A stretch of DNA of 64,000 nucleotides from Clostridioides difficile CD160 (GCF_000449425.2 NZ_AVHW01000028.1:62001-126000), one strand, 5' to 3'. Shown: positions 16,093 through 26,015, numbered from the stretch's first letter. Numbers and translations: made by a program. The notes: generated by a model from the letters alone, not told the origin.

Positions 16093-18345
16093 TTATATTA
16101 TATATACATTTATTGATTTTCTAAGAAAATCTGATGTTATAGTACGACCTTTTTCCACCATTTCTATTGGAGTACCTTCAAATACGACCTGACCACCATT
16201 TTTACCACCATCAGGACCAATATCAATCACCCAATCCGCTTGTTTCAATACATCTAAATTATGTTCAATTATAATTACAGTATTACCTTTTTCTACTATA
16301 TGCTCAAAAATCAGCATAAGCTTTTCAATATCAGACCCATGGAGTCCTGTAGTTGGCTCATCTAAAATATAGATAGTACCTTTTTTATTGAGGTTTTTAG
16401 CTAACTTAATTCTTTGGCGCTCTCCTCCAGATAGTGTACTAAGTGGTTGACCTAAGGTCATATAAGGTAAGCCAACATCTTTCATAGTTTGTAAGATTTT
16501 ACAAAGCTTCTTTTCTGTAAAAAATTCGAGAGCTTCATCTACTGTCATAGATAGTATATCAACTATATGTTTGTCTTTATATAATTTTGACAAAACTTCC
16601 TTACTATATCTAGTACCTTTGCAAGCTTCACATGTATTAATAATAGGGTCCATGAATACAAGCTCTGTAACAAGTACTCCTTTACCATCACAAACAGGAC
16701 AAGCACCCTTTGAATTAAAACTGAATAAACCTTCTTCAACATTATTTTCCTTAGCAAATACTTTTCTTATTTCATCAAAGAAACCAAGAAATGTAGCAGG
16801 CGTAGAGCGATTTGTAGCTGTAATGGGGCTCTGGTCGATTTTAATAACATCTTTTTCATACTTTTTTGCAAAAACATGAGAAATTAAAGTACTTTTACCA
16901 GAACCAGCTACTCCAGTAACAACAGTCATAATTCCAACTGGTAAGTCTATATCAACATGTTTTAGATTATTTATACAAGCATCTCTAATTGGAAGAATAC
17001 CTTTTGACTGACGAGCATTAGTTTTTATAGGTAATGATAGATTCATTGCATTTGAAGTAAGAGTGTCTGCTAGAAGTAACTTATCATAAGAACCTTGGAA
17101 CACAATATGTCCACCATGTGTACCAGCTTTTGGACCAATATCTATAACTTCATCTGCTATGGATATAACATCTTTATCATGCTCTACGACAAGGACAGTG
17201 TTTCCTCTATCTCTAAGATTTTTTAATAACTGATTCATACGATGTACATCTCGTGGATGCATACCAGTACTAGGTTCATCGAAAATATAAGTCAGACCTG
17301 TGAGGCTACTTCCCATATATCGCACAAGTTTTAATCTTTGAGCTTCTCCTCCAGATAAAGATGATGATTCTCTATTTAGGTGTAGGTAGGGAAGTCCAAT
17401 ATCAATCATCCTTTTTAAACCATCAACAAGAGTTTTTATTACAGTTTCAACTTTTTTATCCTTTATTTGTAACAATAAATCATAAAGGTCGGTAAGTTCC
17501 ATATCACACATATCTGCAATCGAATATCCTAAAATAGTGCAGTTAAGAGTTTCTTTATTTAATCTTTTTCCATGGCATATAGGACATTCTTCATCTGTTA
17601 TAAGTCTCTCTGATTTTTCCTTTGTGTGTTTACTCATATTGCTAATATCTCGATTTAGATATGTTTGATTATATTTGTTAAAAATACCTTCTACTTTGGG
17701 ATTTTCCTGTTTGCCATTTTTATTTTTTGAGCCATAAAGCAATAAATTATATTCTTCTAAAGAATAATCCTTTAGAGGTTTATCTAAGTCAAAAAGTCCA
17801 GACTCTGCATACTGCTTCCAATACCATGAATTAGGTTTAAATAAAGAGTCATTTATACATCCTGTATTCAATGAGTTTTCAGTATTTAGAATAGATTCAA
17901 TATTGATTACCTTAACCCTACCAATTCCAGAACAATTTTTACACATACCATTGGGATCATTAAAAGAAAAATGTGAAGTTGTTCCTATGTAAGGTTCTCC
18001 AATTCTAGAAAATAATAGTCTTAATGATGAATACAAATCACTTATAGTACCAACTGTGGAACGTGCATTGCCACCAAGAGGAGTTTGGTCTACGATTACA
18101 GAAGCAGTTAAATTATCAATCAGCTCTACCTGAGGTTTTCTATATTTAGGCAATCTATTTCTGATAAATGAAGAATATGTCTCATTCATCTGTCTTTGTG
18201 ATTCTGCTGCAATTGTATCAAATACAATACTGGATTTTCCAGAGCCAGAAACTCCAGTAAAAACAACAATTTTATTTTTAGGAATTTTAAATGATATATT
18301 TTTTAGGTTATTTTGTGTAAGCCCTTTTATTATAATATTTGACAT
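16093..18345 (-). CDS. UvrA-like duplicated ABC ATPase (drug-resistance type)
   Basis: A 750-residue protein with two ABC cassettes: Walker A FTGVSGSGKSS and VTGVAGSGKST, signatures SLSGGEAQRLKL and TLSGGERQRIKL, and zinc-finger CxxC pairs (MCKNCSGIG, CPICHGKRL, CPVCDGKG with CEACKGTR). It is about 190 residues shorter than housekeeping UvrA (~940) and seems to lack much of the UvrB-binding insertion. This fits class II UvrA/DrrC-like proteins linked to resistance to DNA-binding drugs rather than core repair. Role is inferred. No uvrB is adjacent. The ATG has AAGGATTT upstream. Confidence 0.85.
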   Translation of the reverse strand: MSNIIIKGLTQNNLKNISFKIPKNKIVVFTGVSGSGKSSIVFDTIAAESQRQMNETYSSFIRNRLPKYRKPQVELIDNLTASVIVDQTPLGGNARSTVGTISDLYSSLRLLFSRIGEPYIGTTSHFSFNDPNGMCKNCSGIGRVKVINIESILNTENSLNTGCINDSLFKPNSWYWKQYAESGLFDLDKPLKDYSLEEYNLLLYGSKNKNGKQENPKVEGIFNKYNQTYLNRDISNMSKHTKEKSERLITDEECPICHGKRLNKETLNCTILGYSIADMCDMELTDLYDLLLQIKDKKVETVIKTLVDGLKRMIDIGLPYLHLNRESSSLSGGEAQRLKLVRYMGSSLTGLTYIFDEPSTGMHPRDVHRMNQLLKNLRDRGNTVLVVEHDKDVISIADEVIDIGPKAGTHGGHIVFQGSYDKLLLADTLTSNAMNLSLPIKTNARQSKGILPIRDACINNLKHVDIDLPVGIMTVVTGVAGSGKSTLISHVFAKKYEKDVIKIDQSPITATNRSTPATFLGFFDEIRKVFAKENNVEEGLFSFNSKGACPVCDGKGVLVTELVFMDPIINTCEACKGTRYSKEVLSKLYKDKHIVDILSMTVDEALEFFTEKKLCKILQTMKDVGLPYMTLGQPLSTLSGGERQRIKLAKNLNKKGTIYILDEPTTGLHGSDIEKLMLIFEHIVEKGNTVIIIEHNLDVLKQADWVIDIGPDGGKNGGQVVFEGTPIEMVEKGRTITSDFLRKSINVYII

Positions 18346-18578
18346 GAATGTTAAATCCTTTCTGAGTATATTTTAGTAAAGTAATTTTATTGTGTAAGCA
18401 TATTGTAATAAAATTAAAAGCTACTTTCTTGATATATTCTGCTATGTTATAGAAAGTATTTCTAAGTTTAAACAGTCTTACACAATCTGAATAAATAGTA
18501 GTTGATAATAGATAAAAAAGTACATAGTAGATAATAACAATTTGATAAATATAAAGATACTTATACAATTAAAACGAC

Positions 18579-18607
18579 TTGACATTTAAAACTTACTATT
18601 GTAATAT
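18579..18607 (+). promoter_or_regulatory. Promoter of the blaX-bla operon
   Basis: TTGACA (18579-18584), 17-base spacer, TAATAT (18602-18607). Both the spacer and the -10 lie within the 50-bp palindrome. The PBP promoter at 33244 has the same layout. The preceding DNA (18346-18578) has no gene. Confidence 0.85.
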
Positions 18608-18634
18608 TTAAATATTACAATAGTAAGTTTTAAA
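18585..18634. promoter_or_regulatory. Perfect 50-bp palindrome with two BlaI-type operators
   Basis: Bases 18585-18609 are the exact reverse complement of 18610-18634. Each arm contains CTTACTATTGTAATATTTAA, matching the TTAC-N4-GTAATAT motif found at the PBP and blaI promoters; here two copies face each other and overlap. BlaI/MecI repressors bind such TACA/TGTA dyads. Binding would cover the -10 and the start site. Confidence 0.85.
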
Positions 18635-18675
18635 AAAGAATAAATTATTACCTCACAAACTGAAAGGAGGACATA

Positions 18676-19392
18676 ATGATATTAATAGTTATATTAAGTA
18701 TCTTCATCATAACTTCAATCAAAATAATTATATTAGGTAAAGAAAATATAAGAGACATTGCTATCCCTTTAATCCTATTTATTGTTAGTGATTTTTTATT
18801 TTTGTGTGGAAACATCATATTTAGGGGAGGATTAATTCTACTATTTATAGGTTTATTTGCAATACCATTGATGTTAATTGCATTTATATGGATTTGTGTA
18901 CATATGGTTAAGCTTTACTATAAAAAAGCTCTAAATAAAAGAAAAATGATTGGATGTATATTTAGTATTTTTATAAGTATAGGTACTATATTTATTCCTA
19001 GTCCAAGTGAAAGTTTTAGATTTAAACTTTATGAAGAAGATTATAATGTAGTAGCTAAAGCTATTTTAAAAGCTTATGATGAAAAAAAGTTAAGCGATGA
19101 ATGTAATTTTTATATTAAATATGATACAAGTGAATTGGAGAAAATATTTTCTAAAGAAGTAATAAAAAAAATAGAAAAATTAAATAGAAATTTAAATGTA
19201 GTTAAAATCTCTGGAGATAAAAATTTAGTCTATTTTTTCTTTGGAGCCGAATTACAATCTGTTGATGGAGTTGTAATTGTTAAAGACTTGAAAGATGCTA
19301 AACCAAAATTAGATTTTATCAACAGAAGTATTCAAGCTCCTAGATTGGAGCATATTACAAACAATGTCTATTATTTTAAAGGTGGACTATAA
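18676..19392 (+). CDS. blaX: BlaX-type membrane protein upstream of the beta-lactamase
   Basis: A 238-residue protein with four hydrophobic segments in the first ~115 residues (ILIVILSIFIITS, IPLILFIVSDFLFLC, GLILLFIGLFAIPLMLIAFIWI, MIGCIFSIFISIGTIF), followed by a soluble C-terminal region probably outside the membrane. It resembles the small membrane protein encoded before the class D beta-lactamase in C. difficile, where the two are co-transcribed; the precise function is not known to me. AAGGAGG precedes the ATG, and bla follows 26 bases later. The name is from recollection of that operon. Confidence 0.75.
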   Translation: MILIVILSIFIITSIKIIILGKENIRDIAIPLILFIVSDFLFLCGNIIFRGGLILLFIGLFAIPLMLIAFIWICVHMVKLYYKKALNKRKMIGCIFSIFISIGTIFIPSPSESFRFKLYEEDYNVVAKAILKAYDEKKLSDECNFYIKYDTSELEKIFSKEVIKKIEKLNRNLNVVKISGDKNLVYFFFGAELQSVDGVVIVKDLKDAKPKLDFINRSIQAPRLEHITNNVYYFKGGL

Positions 19393-19418
19393 CTTATATA
19401 GAGGAGATAGTATAAAGT

Positions 19419-20357
19419 ATGAAAAGAAAAAATAATTTTATTTGGGCAGTTATCTTATTGATTGTTATAGCTATAGGAGTATATTATGTAGGAAAAAAGC
19501 ATAACAATACAAAACAAAAACATGATAAGAATTATATAAACTCTGAATTAAATAAATCTAAAATTGAAAACAATAATCAAAATAAAAAGGAAAAAATTAA
19601 TACAGTTGATTATAGCGATTGTTTTGAAAATATTAGTGGAGGAGCTATTTTTTATAACAGTAAAAATAAAGAATATAATATATATAACAAAGAGTTAATT
19701 GAAACAAGAAGGTCACCATGTTCTACTTTTAAAATAATTTCAACTCTAATTGGTCTAGAAAAAGGGGTAATAAACTCAAAAGAATCAGTTATGGGATATG
19801 ATGGTACAATTTATAAAAATGAAAATTGGAATAGAAATCTTAATTTAGAAGAGGCATTTAAGGAATCTTGTGTTTGGTACTACAAAAAACTATTAAATCA
19901 AGTTGACTCTAAATCTGTTCAAAAAATTCTAGATGATTTAAAATATGGTAATTGTGATATTAGTGAATGGGAAGGCGATTTAAAAAATGGAAAAGGACAT
20001 TTAAATGGATTTTGGTTAGAATCTTCATTACAAATATCTCCAAAAGAGCAAGCGGAAACAGTAGCAAAGATATTTGAAGGAGATACAAGCTTTAAAAAAG
20101 AGCATATTAATATTTTAAAAGATATTATGAAAATAGATGTAAATGATAAAAATATAAATTTGTATGGAAAAACTGGTACAGGATATGATAGAAAAAATCA
20201 ACGTGCAGATGCATGGTTTGTTGGTATGGTAGAAATTAAAGATGATACTTATTATTTTGCTATTAAATCAGATGATTCCAATAAAGAAGTTACAGGTCCA
20301 AAGGTAAAAGAGATTGCAATTAATATAATTAAGAAATACTATAATGTCACAAAATAA
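19419..20357 (+). CDS. bla: Class D beta-lactamase (CDD type)
   Basis: A 312-residue serine beta-lactamase. One N-terminal hydrophobic segment (residues 8-24), with no lipobox cysteine, suggests a membrane-anchored or exported enzyme. A Lys/Asn-rich linker leads to the catalytic domain: S102-TFK-K105, S150-C-V, Y176-G-N and K251-TG. These are the four class D signatures. It hydrolyses penicillins and probably cephalosporins outside the membrane. It shares its domain with the sensor part of BlaR1 at 35846-37645 (same SPxSTxK, WLESSL and KTGT positions). GAGGAGAT precedes the ATG, and a strong hairpin terminator follows at 20517. Confidence 0.93.
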   Translation: MKRKNNFIWAVILLIVIAIGVYYVGKKHNNTKQKHDKNYINSELNKSKIENNNQNKKEKINTVDYSDCFENISGGAIFYNSKNKEYNIYNKELIETRRSPCSTFKIISTLIGLEKGVINSKESVMGYDGTIYKNENWNRNLNLEEAFKESCVWYYKKLLNQVDSKSVQKILDDLKYGNCDISEWEGDLKNGKGHLNGFWLESSLQISPKEQAETVAKIFEGDTSFKKEHINILKDIMKIDVNDKNINLYGKTGTGYDRKNQRADAWFVGMVEIKDDTYYFAIKSDDSNKEVTGPKVKEIAINIIKKYYNVTK

Positions 20358-20516
20358 ACTTAATTTTATTTGCGAGTATAGCCTATTTAGTTATTAAATA
20401 ATTTTACTAAATTAAACATAAATATAGTATAAATTCTATAGTACATAAAATATTTGCTATTGAGTAATAAAATAAATCCTAATATATATTAAAATAAATG
20501 TTAATATCTCTTAGAG

Positions 20517-20568
20517 ACTATGCAATGTATTAAAAGTATAAATAAAATATGTTGCATAGTTTTTATTT
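20517..20568 (+). terminator. Terminator of the blaX-bla operon
   Basis: ACTATGCAA (20517-20525) pairs with TTGCATAGT (20552-20560), followed by TTTTATTTTA. It lies about 160 bases after the bla stop; the AT-rich gap between holds nothing else visible. Confidence 0.8.
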
Positions 20569-20649
20569 TACATTATAATCTTAAATAATATACAAAGATA
20601 TAATAAATGAAATTAAAAAATGAAATAATATTTTAAGGAGCTGAATGTT

Positions 20650-21156
20650 ATGGATAGACTACTAGATATTAGACCTGTATATGATGAAGATATTAAATTG
20701 ATAGAAGATTGGATTGAGCAAGAATATATACTTAAATGGTTTAAAAGTTCTGAAGAATGGATAAAAGAAATTAAAGCTAGATTTGGAGAATTTAGCTTTG
20801 TAAAACACTTTATTGTTATGTATGATAATATGCCAATTGGGTTTTGCCAATATTATGACTGTCTTAGTGCTAATGAAGTTTTTCACCCTGATATACCAAT
20901 TATAGGTACATTTAGTATAGACTATTTAATTGGAGAGGAAGAATATTTAAGGAAAGGTATTGGAAAAGCAATCATTAAATTACTTATACATAAAATATTT
21001 AACGAAACAGAAGCTGAAAGAATAGTAGTGAAGCCAGAAAAAGAAAATCTTGCTTCTTGTAACTCTTTAAGAACGAATAATTTTGAATACGATGAAGAAA
21101 ATGATTTATATTACTTGAGTAAGAGTGATTTTTTGAGCAAAAGTGACTTAGACTGA
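20650..21156 (+). CDS. GNAT-family acetyltransferase, aminoglycoside 6'-acetyltransferase-like
   Basis: A 168-residue GNAT protein. The order RPVYDEDIKLIEDWIEQEYILKW, then FSIDYLIGEEEYLRKGIGKAIIKLLIHKIF (acetyl-CoA loop RKGIGKA) and NNFEYDEENDLYYL resembles AAC(6')-Ib-type enzymes and related streptothricin or aminoglycoside acetyltransferases. The substrate cannot be assigned; many such chromosomal copies are not resistance genes. The C terminus carries a short repeated SKSDF/SKSDL tail. AAGGAG precedes the ATG. Confidence 0.75.
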   Translation: MDRLLDIRPVYDEDIKLIEDWIEQEYILKWFKSSEEWIKEIKARFGEFSFVKHFIVMYDNMPIGFCQYYDCLSANEVFHPDIPIIGTFSIDYLIGEEEYLRKGIGKAIIKLLIHKIFNETEAERIVVKPEKENLASCNSLRTNNFEYDEENDLYYLSKSDFLSKSDLD

Positions 21157-21246
21157 TTAAAAATAATTAAAAATATAAATGTGTTTATAAAATATAATTT
21201 GCCTAATTAAAGCAGGTATTTTAATAGTTGTTTATATTTAGATTTG

Positions 21247-21262
21247 TGTCACTATAATGTCA
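21247..21262 (+). promoter_or_regulatory. Direct repeat upstream of the ABC operon
   Basis: TGTCA occurs at 21247-21251 and 21258-21262, 11 bases apart, about 43 bases before the ABC start. Such helical-turn spacing fits an OmpR-type regulator, possibly the one encoded at 26015-26677. Low-information motif. Confidence 0.3.
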
Positions 21263-21304
21263 TTTTAGGTTGATAAAATTTAACCATAAAGGAGATGATT
21301 GTAT

Positions 21305-21988
21305 ATGGAAATACTAAAATGTGAAAATCTCACAAAAATATATGGTTCAAATCAAACTAGGGTGACAGCCCTAAATAATGTGAATTTATCAGTTCAAAAA
21401 GGGGATTTTGTATCCATTGTAGGAGCATCTGGCTCTGGTAAATCTACATTATTACACATGCTTGGAGGAGTAGATAGACCCACATCTGGGAAAATTTATA
21501 TTGAAGATACAGAAATAGCAAGTTTAAAAGAAGAAGCTCTTGCAGTTTTTCGACGTAGAAAAGTGGGTCTTATCTATCAATTTTATAATCTTATACCAAC
21601 TCTTGATGTTAGGAAAAATATATTATTACCGATGTTACTTGATAAAAGAAAAGTTGATGAAGATAGATTTTCTGAAATTGTATCTATATTGGGATTATCT
21701 GATAGATTAAATCATCTTCCAAGTCAACTTTCAGGTGGACAACAACAAAGAGTATCTATAGCTAGAAGTTTAATCTATAGACCAGCTATCTTATTAGCAG
21801 ATGAGCCAACAGGTAATCTCGACAGAAAAAATTCAGAAGAAATTGTAGATTTACTAAACTTATCGAATAAACGATTTAATCAGACAATACTTCTTATTAC
21901 TCATGATGAGAAAATAGCACTAGAAGCAAATCGTATTGTAACTATGGAAGATGGTGTGATTGTCTCTGAAAAGGTGGTGAAGAAATGA
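21305..21988 (+). CDS. ABC transporter ATP-binding protein (MacB/BceA type)
   Basis: A 227-residue ATPase with Walker A GASGSGKS (40-47), Q loop (IYQFYNLIPTLDVRKN), signature LSGGQQQRVSIARSL, Walker B ILLADEPTGNLD and the H loop (LLITHDE). It powers the FtsX-type permease that follows; the two overlap by 4 bases (ATGA). The ATG at 21305 is chosen because AAAGGAGATG lies about 8 bases upstream. Relatives export or neutralise antimicrobial peptides or lipoproteins. The two-component system at 24834-26677, convergent to it, is the likely regulator. Confidence 0.9.
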   Translation: MEILKCENLTKIYGSNQTRVTALNNVNLSVQKGDFVSIVGASGSGKSTLLHMLGGVDRPTSGKIYIEDTEIASLKEEALAVFRRRKVGLIYQFYNLIPTLDVRKNILLPMLLDKRKVDEDRFSEIVSILGLSDRLNHLPSQLSGGQQQRVSIARSLIYRPAILLADEPTGNLDRKNSEEIVDLLNLSNKRFNQTILLITHDEKIALEANRIVTMEDGVIVSEKVVKK

Positions 21989-24645
21989 ATATTCTTCAAG
22001 AATACACCTTAGACTTTGTACGACGCAATAAACGCAGTAGTATAGCTATAATGCTAGCCATATTACTTACTACAACAATGATGTCTTCTTTATGTGGACT
22101 GTTGTATACTATGTGGAGTGATTTCGTAAGACTTTCAATAGAGAAAGAAGGCAACTGGCATGGCGAATTATTTGATACTACCTATGGAAGCGACCTATCA
22201 TTAATTGAAAATTTTTCTTCAGTTGATGATGTAATGGTAAAAGGGCAATGGTATGTAGGAAAAATTAGTAATGACAAAAGAGATTATATAATTTATAGAA
22301 ATGCTACATCAGAATACTGGAACTCCATGCCAGAAAAAGACACTATACTAGAAGGTCGTCAACCAAAGAATGTTAATGAAATTGCACTTTCAAAACAGTA
22401 CTTTGAAAGTAATCCAAGTACAAAGATTGGCGATAAGATTACTATTCCAATAGGAAATAGAACTTTAAATGGAAATTCTCTTGAACCCGTAGCCCCAAAA
22501 TCAAAAAGCGAGAGTTTTAAAAAAACTTCAGAAATCACATTAACGATAGTAGGAAAAATGGATGTTACAACATCATCAGTTGTACCTGCATACACAGCTT
22601 TAGGATATTTGGACAAAAAAAGTATAAAACCCAATGATAATATAACTGTGTACTTACGATTTAAAAATATAAGAGATACATATAAAGAACTCCCAAAGCT
22701 TGCTAAGTCATTGGGGTGGAAAACTAACGAATATGGAAAATACAATCTTAAATACAATAGCAATTATCTTTTAAAGATGTTAGTCTTTTCTCCAGAACAG
22801 AAAGCATCTATGAATAGTATAGAAAAATTTGCAACTCCAATTATGTACTTTACAATAGCAATTTTTACAGTAGCAGTGTTTGTAATGGTGATTTACAATG
22901 CATTTTCATTATCAGCAAATGCTAGGCTTACTCAATTAGGGATACTATCTAGTATTGGTGCATCACCAAAACAAATTGAAAAATCTGTGGTATTTGAAGG
23001 TTTTTTATTGACTATTATACCTTTGCCAATAGGTTTATTTTTAGGCTGGTTATTGTGTGATAGGCTCATAATTTATATTAATTCAATTAATTCTTCTACA
23101 GGTACTCAAAGTGTAGTATATACTTATGGTATTCCTGCTTTTTTACCAGCAGTTTTACTTACAATAATAACAGTCTGGATTTCTGCACTTATACCAGCAA
23201 GAAAAGTATCAAAGATATCTCCTATAGAAGCAATACGACAAGGAGATAGTATTAAGATAAAAAAATCACATAAATATTCACTAGGAAAGATATTTGGAAT
23301 AGAGGGAGAACTTGCAATAAATGCACTTCATGCACGTAAAAAATCCTATCGTACTGCAACAATATCTTTAACACTATCTTTTCTATTGCTTACAGGGTTT
23401 TTGCATATAATCGCAAATCAAGAAGGAGCAGAAGCCGTCTATGGAAGTGATGTCTATCAAGAACAGAGGGATATATCAATCCATTTAGCAAATGGTGAAT
23501 CTGTAGAGCCTACTTTTATTGAAAAGTTAAGTAAGACAGAAGGTGTAAAGAGTTCATTATATTATCTTAAAATGTCTGCTACTACTTGGCTAACTGAAAA
23601 AGATGCCTCAAAAGAGCTTGCAGAAAATGGTGGATTTAAAGATGTAGTTTCATCTAAAAAATACTCTCCTATAGAACGTAATGGAAAGTTTCGTATATAT
23701 TCAGCTATAATTGGGCTTGATGATGATAGTTTTACAGAATACTGTAGACAAATTTCTGTAGACCCAAAGTTATTCTATGATACAGAAAATCCAACTTCAA
23801 TTGTATATAATAAAGAGGAGGATATTAATCGTAGTACACGAAGAGATAAAGTATATATAGATTATTTAAATCTTTCAATAGGAGACAATCTTAAATTAAA
23901 TGAAAGAATATCTGATGAAGATAAAGGCGATTATACTTTTAATATGAAAGTGGGAGCTATTACAAATACACTTCCTCAAATAATAAATACTAATTCAAGA
24001 TATACATTAATTCAAATAGTACCAATGTCTATAGTACAGGAAATATCTAAAAATTATAATGAAGAAGGTAGATTACGTTCAAATAATATGATGGGATTAT
24101 TTAAAGTAGATAATCGTGAGGATATTCCAAAAGTAAGAGGAAAACTAGAGTCTATTTACAATAAAGCTTATGGGTCTGGAGATTATAGTATTGAAGATGT
24201 CGTAGAAAATGAAGAAAAAGGTGCTAGTGGAAGAAAGACTATGAATTTAATAGTAAGCTTCATTACAGGATTGTTGGCTATGATTGGATTATCTAATGTA
24301 CTGGCTACAGTATCAGGAAATCTTAGAAGCAGACGACAAGAGTTTGCCATGTTACGTTCTGTTGGATTATCACCAGATGGTATAAAAAAGATGCTTGTTT
24401 TAGAAGGCTTATTTTTAGGAATTACACCATTATTACTTAGTATTCCTGTACAAATAGCAATAGTGTATATTTTTCTACGTATAAATGAAATACACTTTAT
24501 AGAGTATCTGCCATTTGCACCTTTATCTACAATAATAGGTTTTACTGTATTGATACTTTTTATTGTAATATCATCATATATGATAGGATATAAGCAATTA
24601 AAGAGTGAAAATATAGTAGAATCTATAAAAAATGAAACAATATAA
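21985..24645 (+). CDS. ABC transporter permease with two FtsX domains
   Basis: An 886-residue permease. A first helix (about 18-40) is followed by a ~240-residue external domain, three helices (about 285-420), another helix near 455, a second large external domain, and three C-terminal helices (about 755-880). This is the duplicated FtsX/MacB-like layout used for mechanotransmission or peptide resistance rather than bulk import. It pairs with the ATPase encoded just upstream. CGT and CGA arginine codons are common here, unlike neighbouring core genes, which may mark transferred DNA. Substrate unknown. Confidence 0.88.
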   Translation: MNILQEYTLDFVRRNKRSSIAIMLAILLTTTMMSSLCGLLYTMWSDFVRLSIEKEGNWHGELFDTTYGSDLSLIENFSSVDDVMVKGQWYVGKISNDKRDYIIYRNATSEYWNSMPEKDTILEGRQPKNVNEIALSKQYFESNPSTKIGDKITIPIGNRTLNGNSLEPVAPKSKSESFKKTSEITLTIVGKMDVTTSSVVPAYTALGYLDKKSIKPNDNITVYLRFKNIRDTYKELPKLAKSLGWKTNEYGKYNLKYNSNYLLKMLVFSPEQKASMNSIEKFATPIMYFTIAIFTVAVFVMVIYNAFSLSANARLTQLGILSSIGASPKQIEKSVVFEGFLLTIIPLPIGLFLGWLLCDRLIIYINSINSSTGTQSVVYTYGIPAFLPAVLLTIITVWISALIPARKVSKISPIEAIRQGDSIKIKKSHKYSLGKIFGIEGELAINALHARKKSYRTATISLTLSFLLLTGFLHIIANQEGAEAVYGSDVYQEQRDISIHLANGESVEPTFIEKLSKTEGVKSSLYYLKMSATTWLTEKDASKELAENGGFKDVVSSKKYSPIERNGKFRIYSAIIGLDDDSFTEYCRQISVDPKLFYDTENPTSIVYNKEEDINRSTRRDKVYIDYLNLSIGDNLKLNERISDEDKGDYTFNMKVGAITNTLPQIINTNSRYTLIQIVPMSIVQEISKNYNEEGRLRSNNMMGLFKVDNREDIPKVRGKLESIYNKAYGSGDYSIEDVVENEEKGASGRKTMNLIVSFITGLLAMIGLSNVLATVSGNLRSRRQEFAMLRSVGLSPDGIKKMLVLEGLFLGITPLLLSIPVQIAIVYIFLRINEIHFIEYLPFAPLSTIIGFTVLILFIVISSYMIGYKQLKSENIVESIKNETI

Positions 24646-24798
24646 ATAAAAGTTATCTGAATTAATTTAAGAGGAGCACGTTAAGACTATCTATAAGTAT
24701 AGTTAAATTATTTATTTAATAAAATGTGATTTATTTGATAAAGTCTAAAATATAACTAGAAATATATTGTTTAAATAATAGATAGAATAATAAATATG

Positions 24799-24835
24799 GC
24801 TGGATTATAGGATTTTACCTATAATCCAGCTTTTT
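24799..24835. terminator. Terminator between the convergent ABC permease and histidine kinase
   Basis: GCTGGATTATAGG (24799-24811) pairs perfectly with CCTATAATCCAGC (24818-24830), followed by TTTTT on the + strand. It ends the ABC operon and abuts the kinase stop. Confidence 0.9.
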
Positions 24836-26015
24836 ATGTATAAAATTTAATTATGAATCTTGCACCACCATTATGACAATTTTCTGCATGTAGAGTACCA
24901 TTTTGACGTTCTATAATAGACCTTGATAGAGCAAGTCCTATACCAATACTGTCTTTATGAGCATTTTTACCACGATAAAATCTATTAAAGATATATGGGA
25001 GTTCTTCCTGAGAAAACCCCTTACCATTATCCTCTATAATAATTTCAGCATATAAAGGGTTTTTGCTGTAATAAGCAATAATATGTCCACCATCTTCTAT
25101 ATGTTCACTACAATTTTTAAAAATATTTAAAAGAGCTTCTAACGTCCAATTAATATCAACTTCAAATTCTATTGAATCGGAACCTTTGATAGAAAGTGTT
25201 TGATGTTTTTCTTTTAAAGAATCTTCTATAGGCTCAACTGCATAAGTAAGGAGAGAATATATATCTATAAGTTTTCTTTCAAATATTAAAGTACTTGCAT
25301 CCAATTTTGATAATATAAGTAAAGATGAAACTAATCTCTCAAGTCTTGAAATTTGATTTGTTAGTCTATTAATATAATCTAGTTCTTCATCTGGACAAGT
25401 TTCTGCAAGTAATTGTGCCATAAGTGACATAGAAGTAATTGGAGTCTTAAGTTGATGTGCAATATCCGCAAGATTATCAGAGAGAGACTGTCTTTCTTTC
25501 AAAGCAAACTCTTTTGAACAACGAAGTTCCCCTACTGTTTTATATATCTCATCTTCAAGGTGAGAAAATTCATCTTCACATCGTACAAGCACAGATTCTT
25601 TTCCTGAATTTACTTCTTCTAAATATCGAGTAAGATTGTTTATTCTAATTATTTTTTGTTTATTCTGCCTACATTTAATTATATATACTACTAGAGCTAT
25701 TGTTGAAATTATAATAAATGAGACTCCTAAAAAGTAAAAAAAGTTTTTGCTCCAAAATGTATTTTTAGAGTATCCATACTTTAATAAAATCTCATTTCCT
25801 ATTTTAAAGTCATTGTTACCAGAATCTTTTAGAGATTTTAGTATATATTCTGTAGACTTAGGATTTAACTCGTATGATGCACCAATAGCTTTAGACATCA
25901 TCTTATATTCATCAAAAGAAGTTACAGTTGTTAGAATTACACTTAACAAAATAGTTATAGCTAAGCAGAATACTATAAAAACAAATGTATTATTGATATT
26001 TTTTGGAGTTTTCAC
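24834..26015 (-). CDS. Sensor histidine kinase
   Basis: A 393-residue membrane kinase with two helices (about 10-32 and 92-114) around a ~60-residue external loop, a short HAMP-like linker, the histidine in DIAHQLKTPITSMS, an N box (LLNIFKNCSEH), DNGKGF and GIGLALSR. The start is GTG 26015, overlapping the response regulator stop by one base with GGAGGAC upstream. Gene order (regulator then kinase, convergent to an ABC/FtsX exporter) suggests that it senses a substrate or stress handled by that exporter. Confidence 0.9.
   Translation of the reverse strand: MKTPKNINNTFVFIVFCLAITILLSVILTTVTSFDEYKMMSKAIGASYELNPKSTEYILKSLKDSGNNDFKIGNEILLKYGYSKNTFWSKNFFYFLGVSFIIISTIALVVYIIKCRQNKQKIIRINNLTRYLEEVNSGKESVLVRCEDEFSHLEDEIYKTVGELRCSKEFALKERQSLSDNLADIAHQLKTPITSMSLMAQLLAETCPDEELDYINRLTNQISRLERLVSSLLILSKLDASTLIFERKLIDIYSLLTYAVEPIEDSLKEKHQTLSIKGSDSIEFEVDINWTLEALLNIFKNCSEHIEDGGHIIAYYSKNPLYAEIIIEDNGKGFSQEELPYIFNRFYRGKNAHKDSIGIGLALSRSIIERQNGTLHAENCHNGGARFIIKFYT

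Noticed and set aside
18308-18568. 86-codon minus-strand open frame upstream of the UvrA-like gene
   Set aside because: It overlaps the start of the UvrA-like gene in another frame and lacks a ribosome binding site or recognisable domain.
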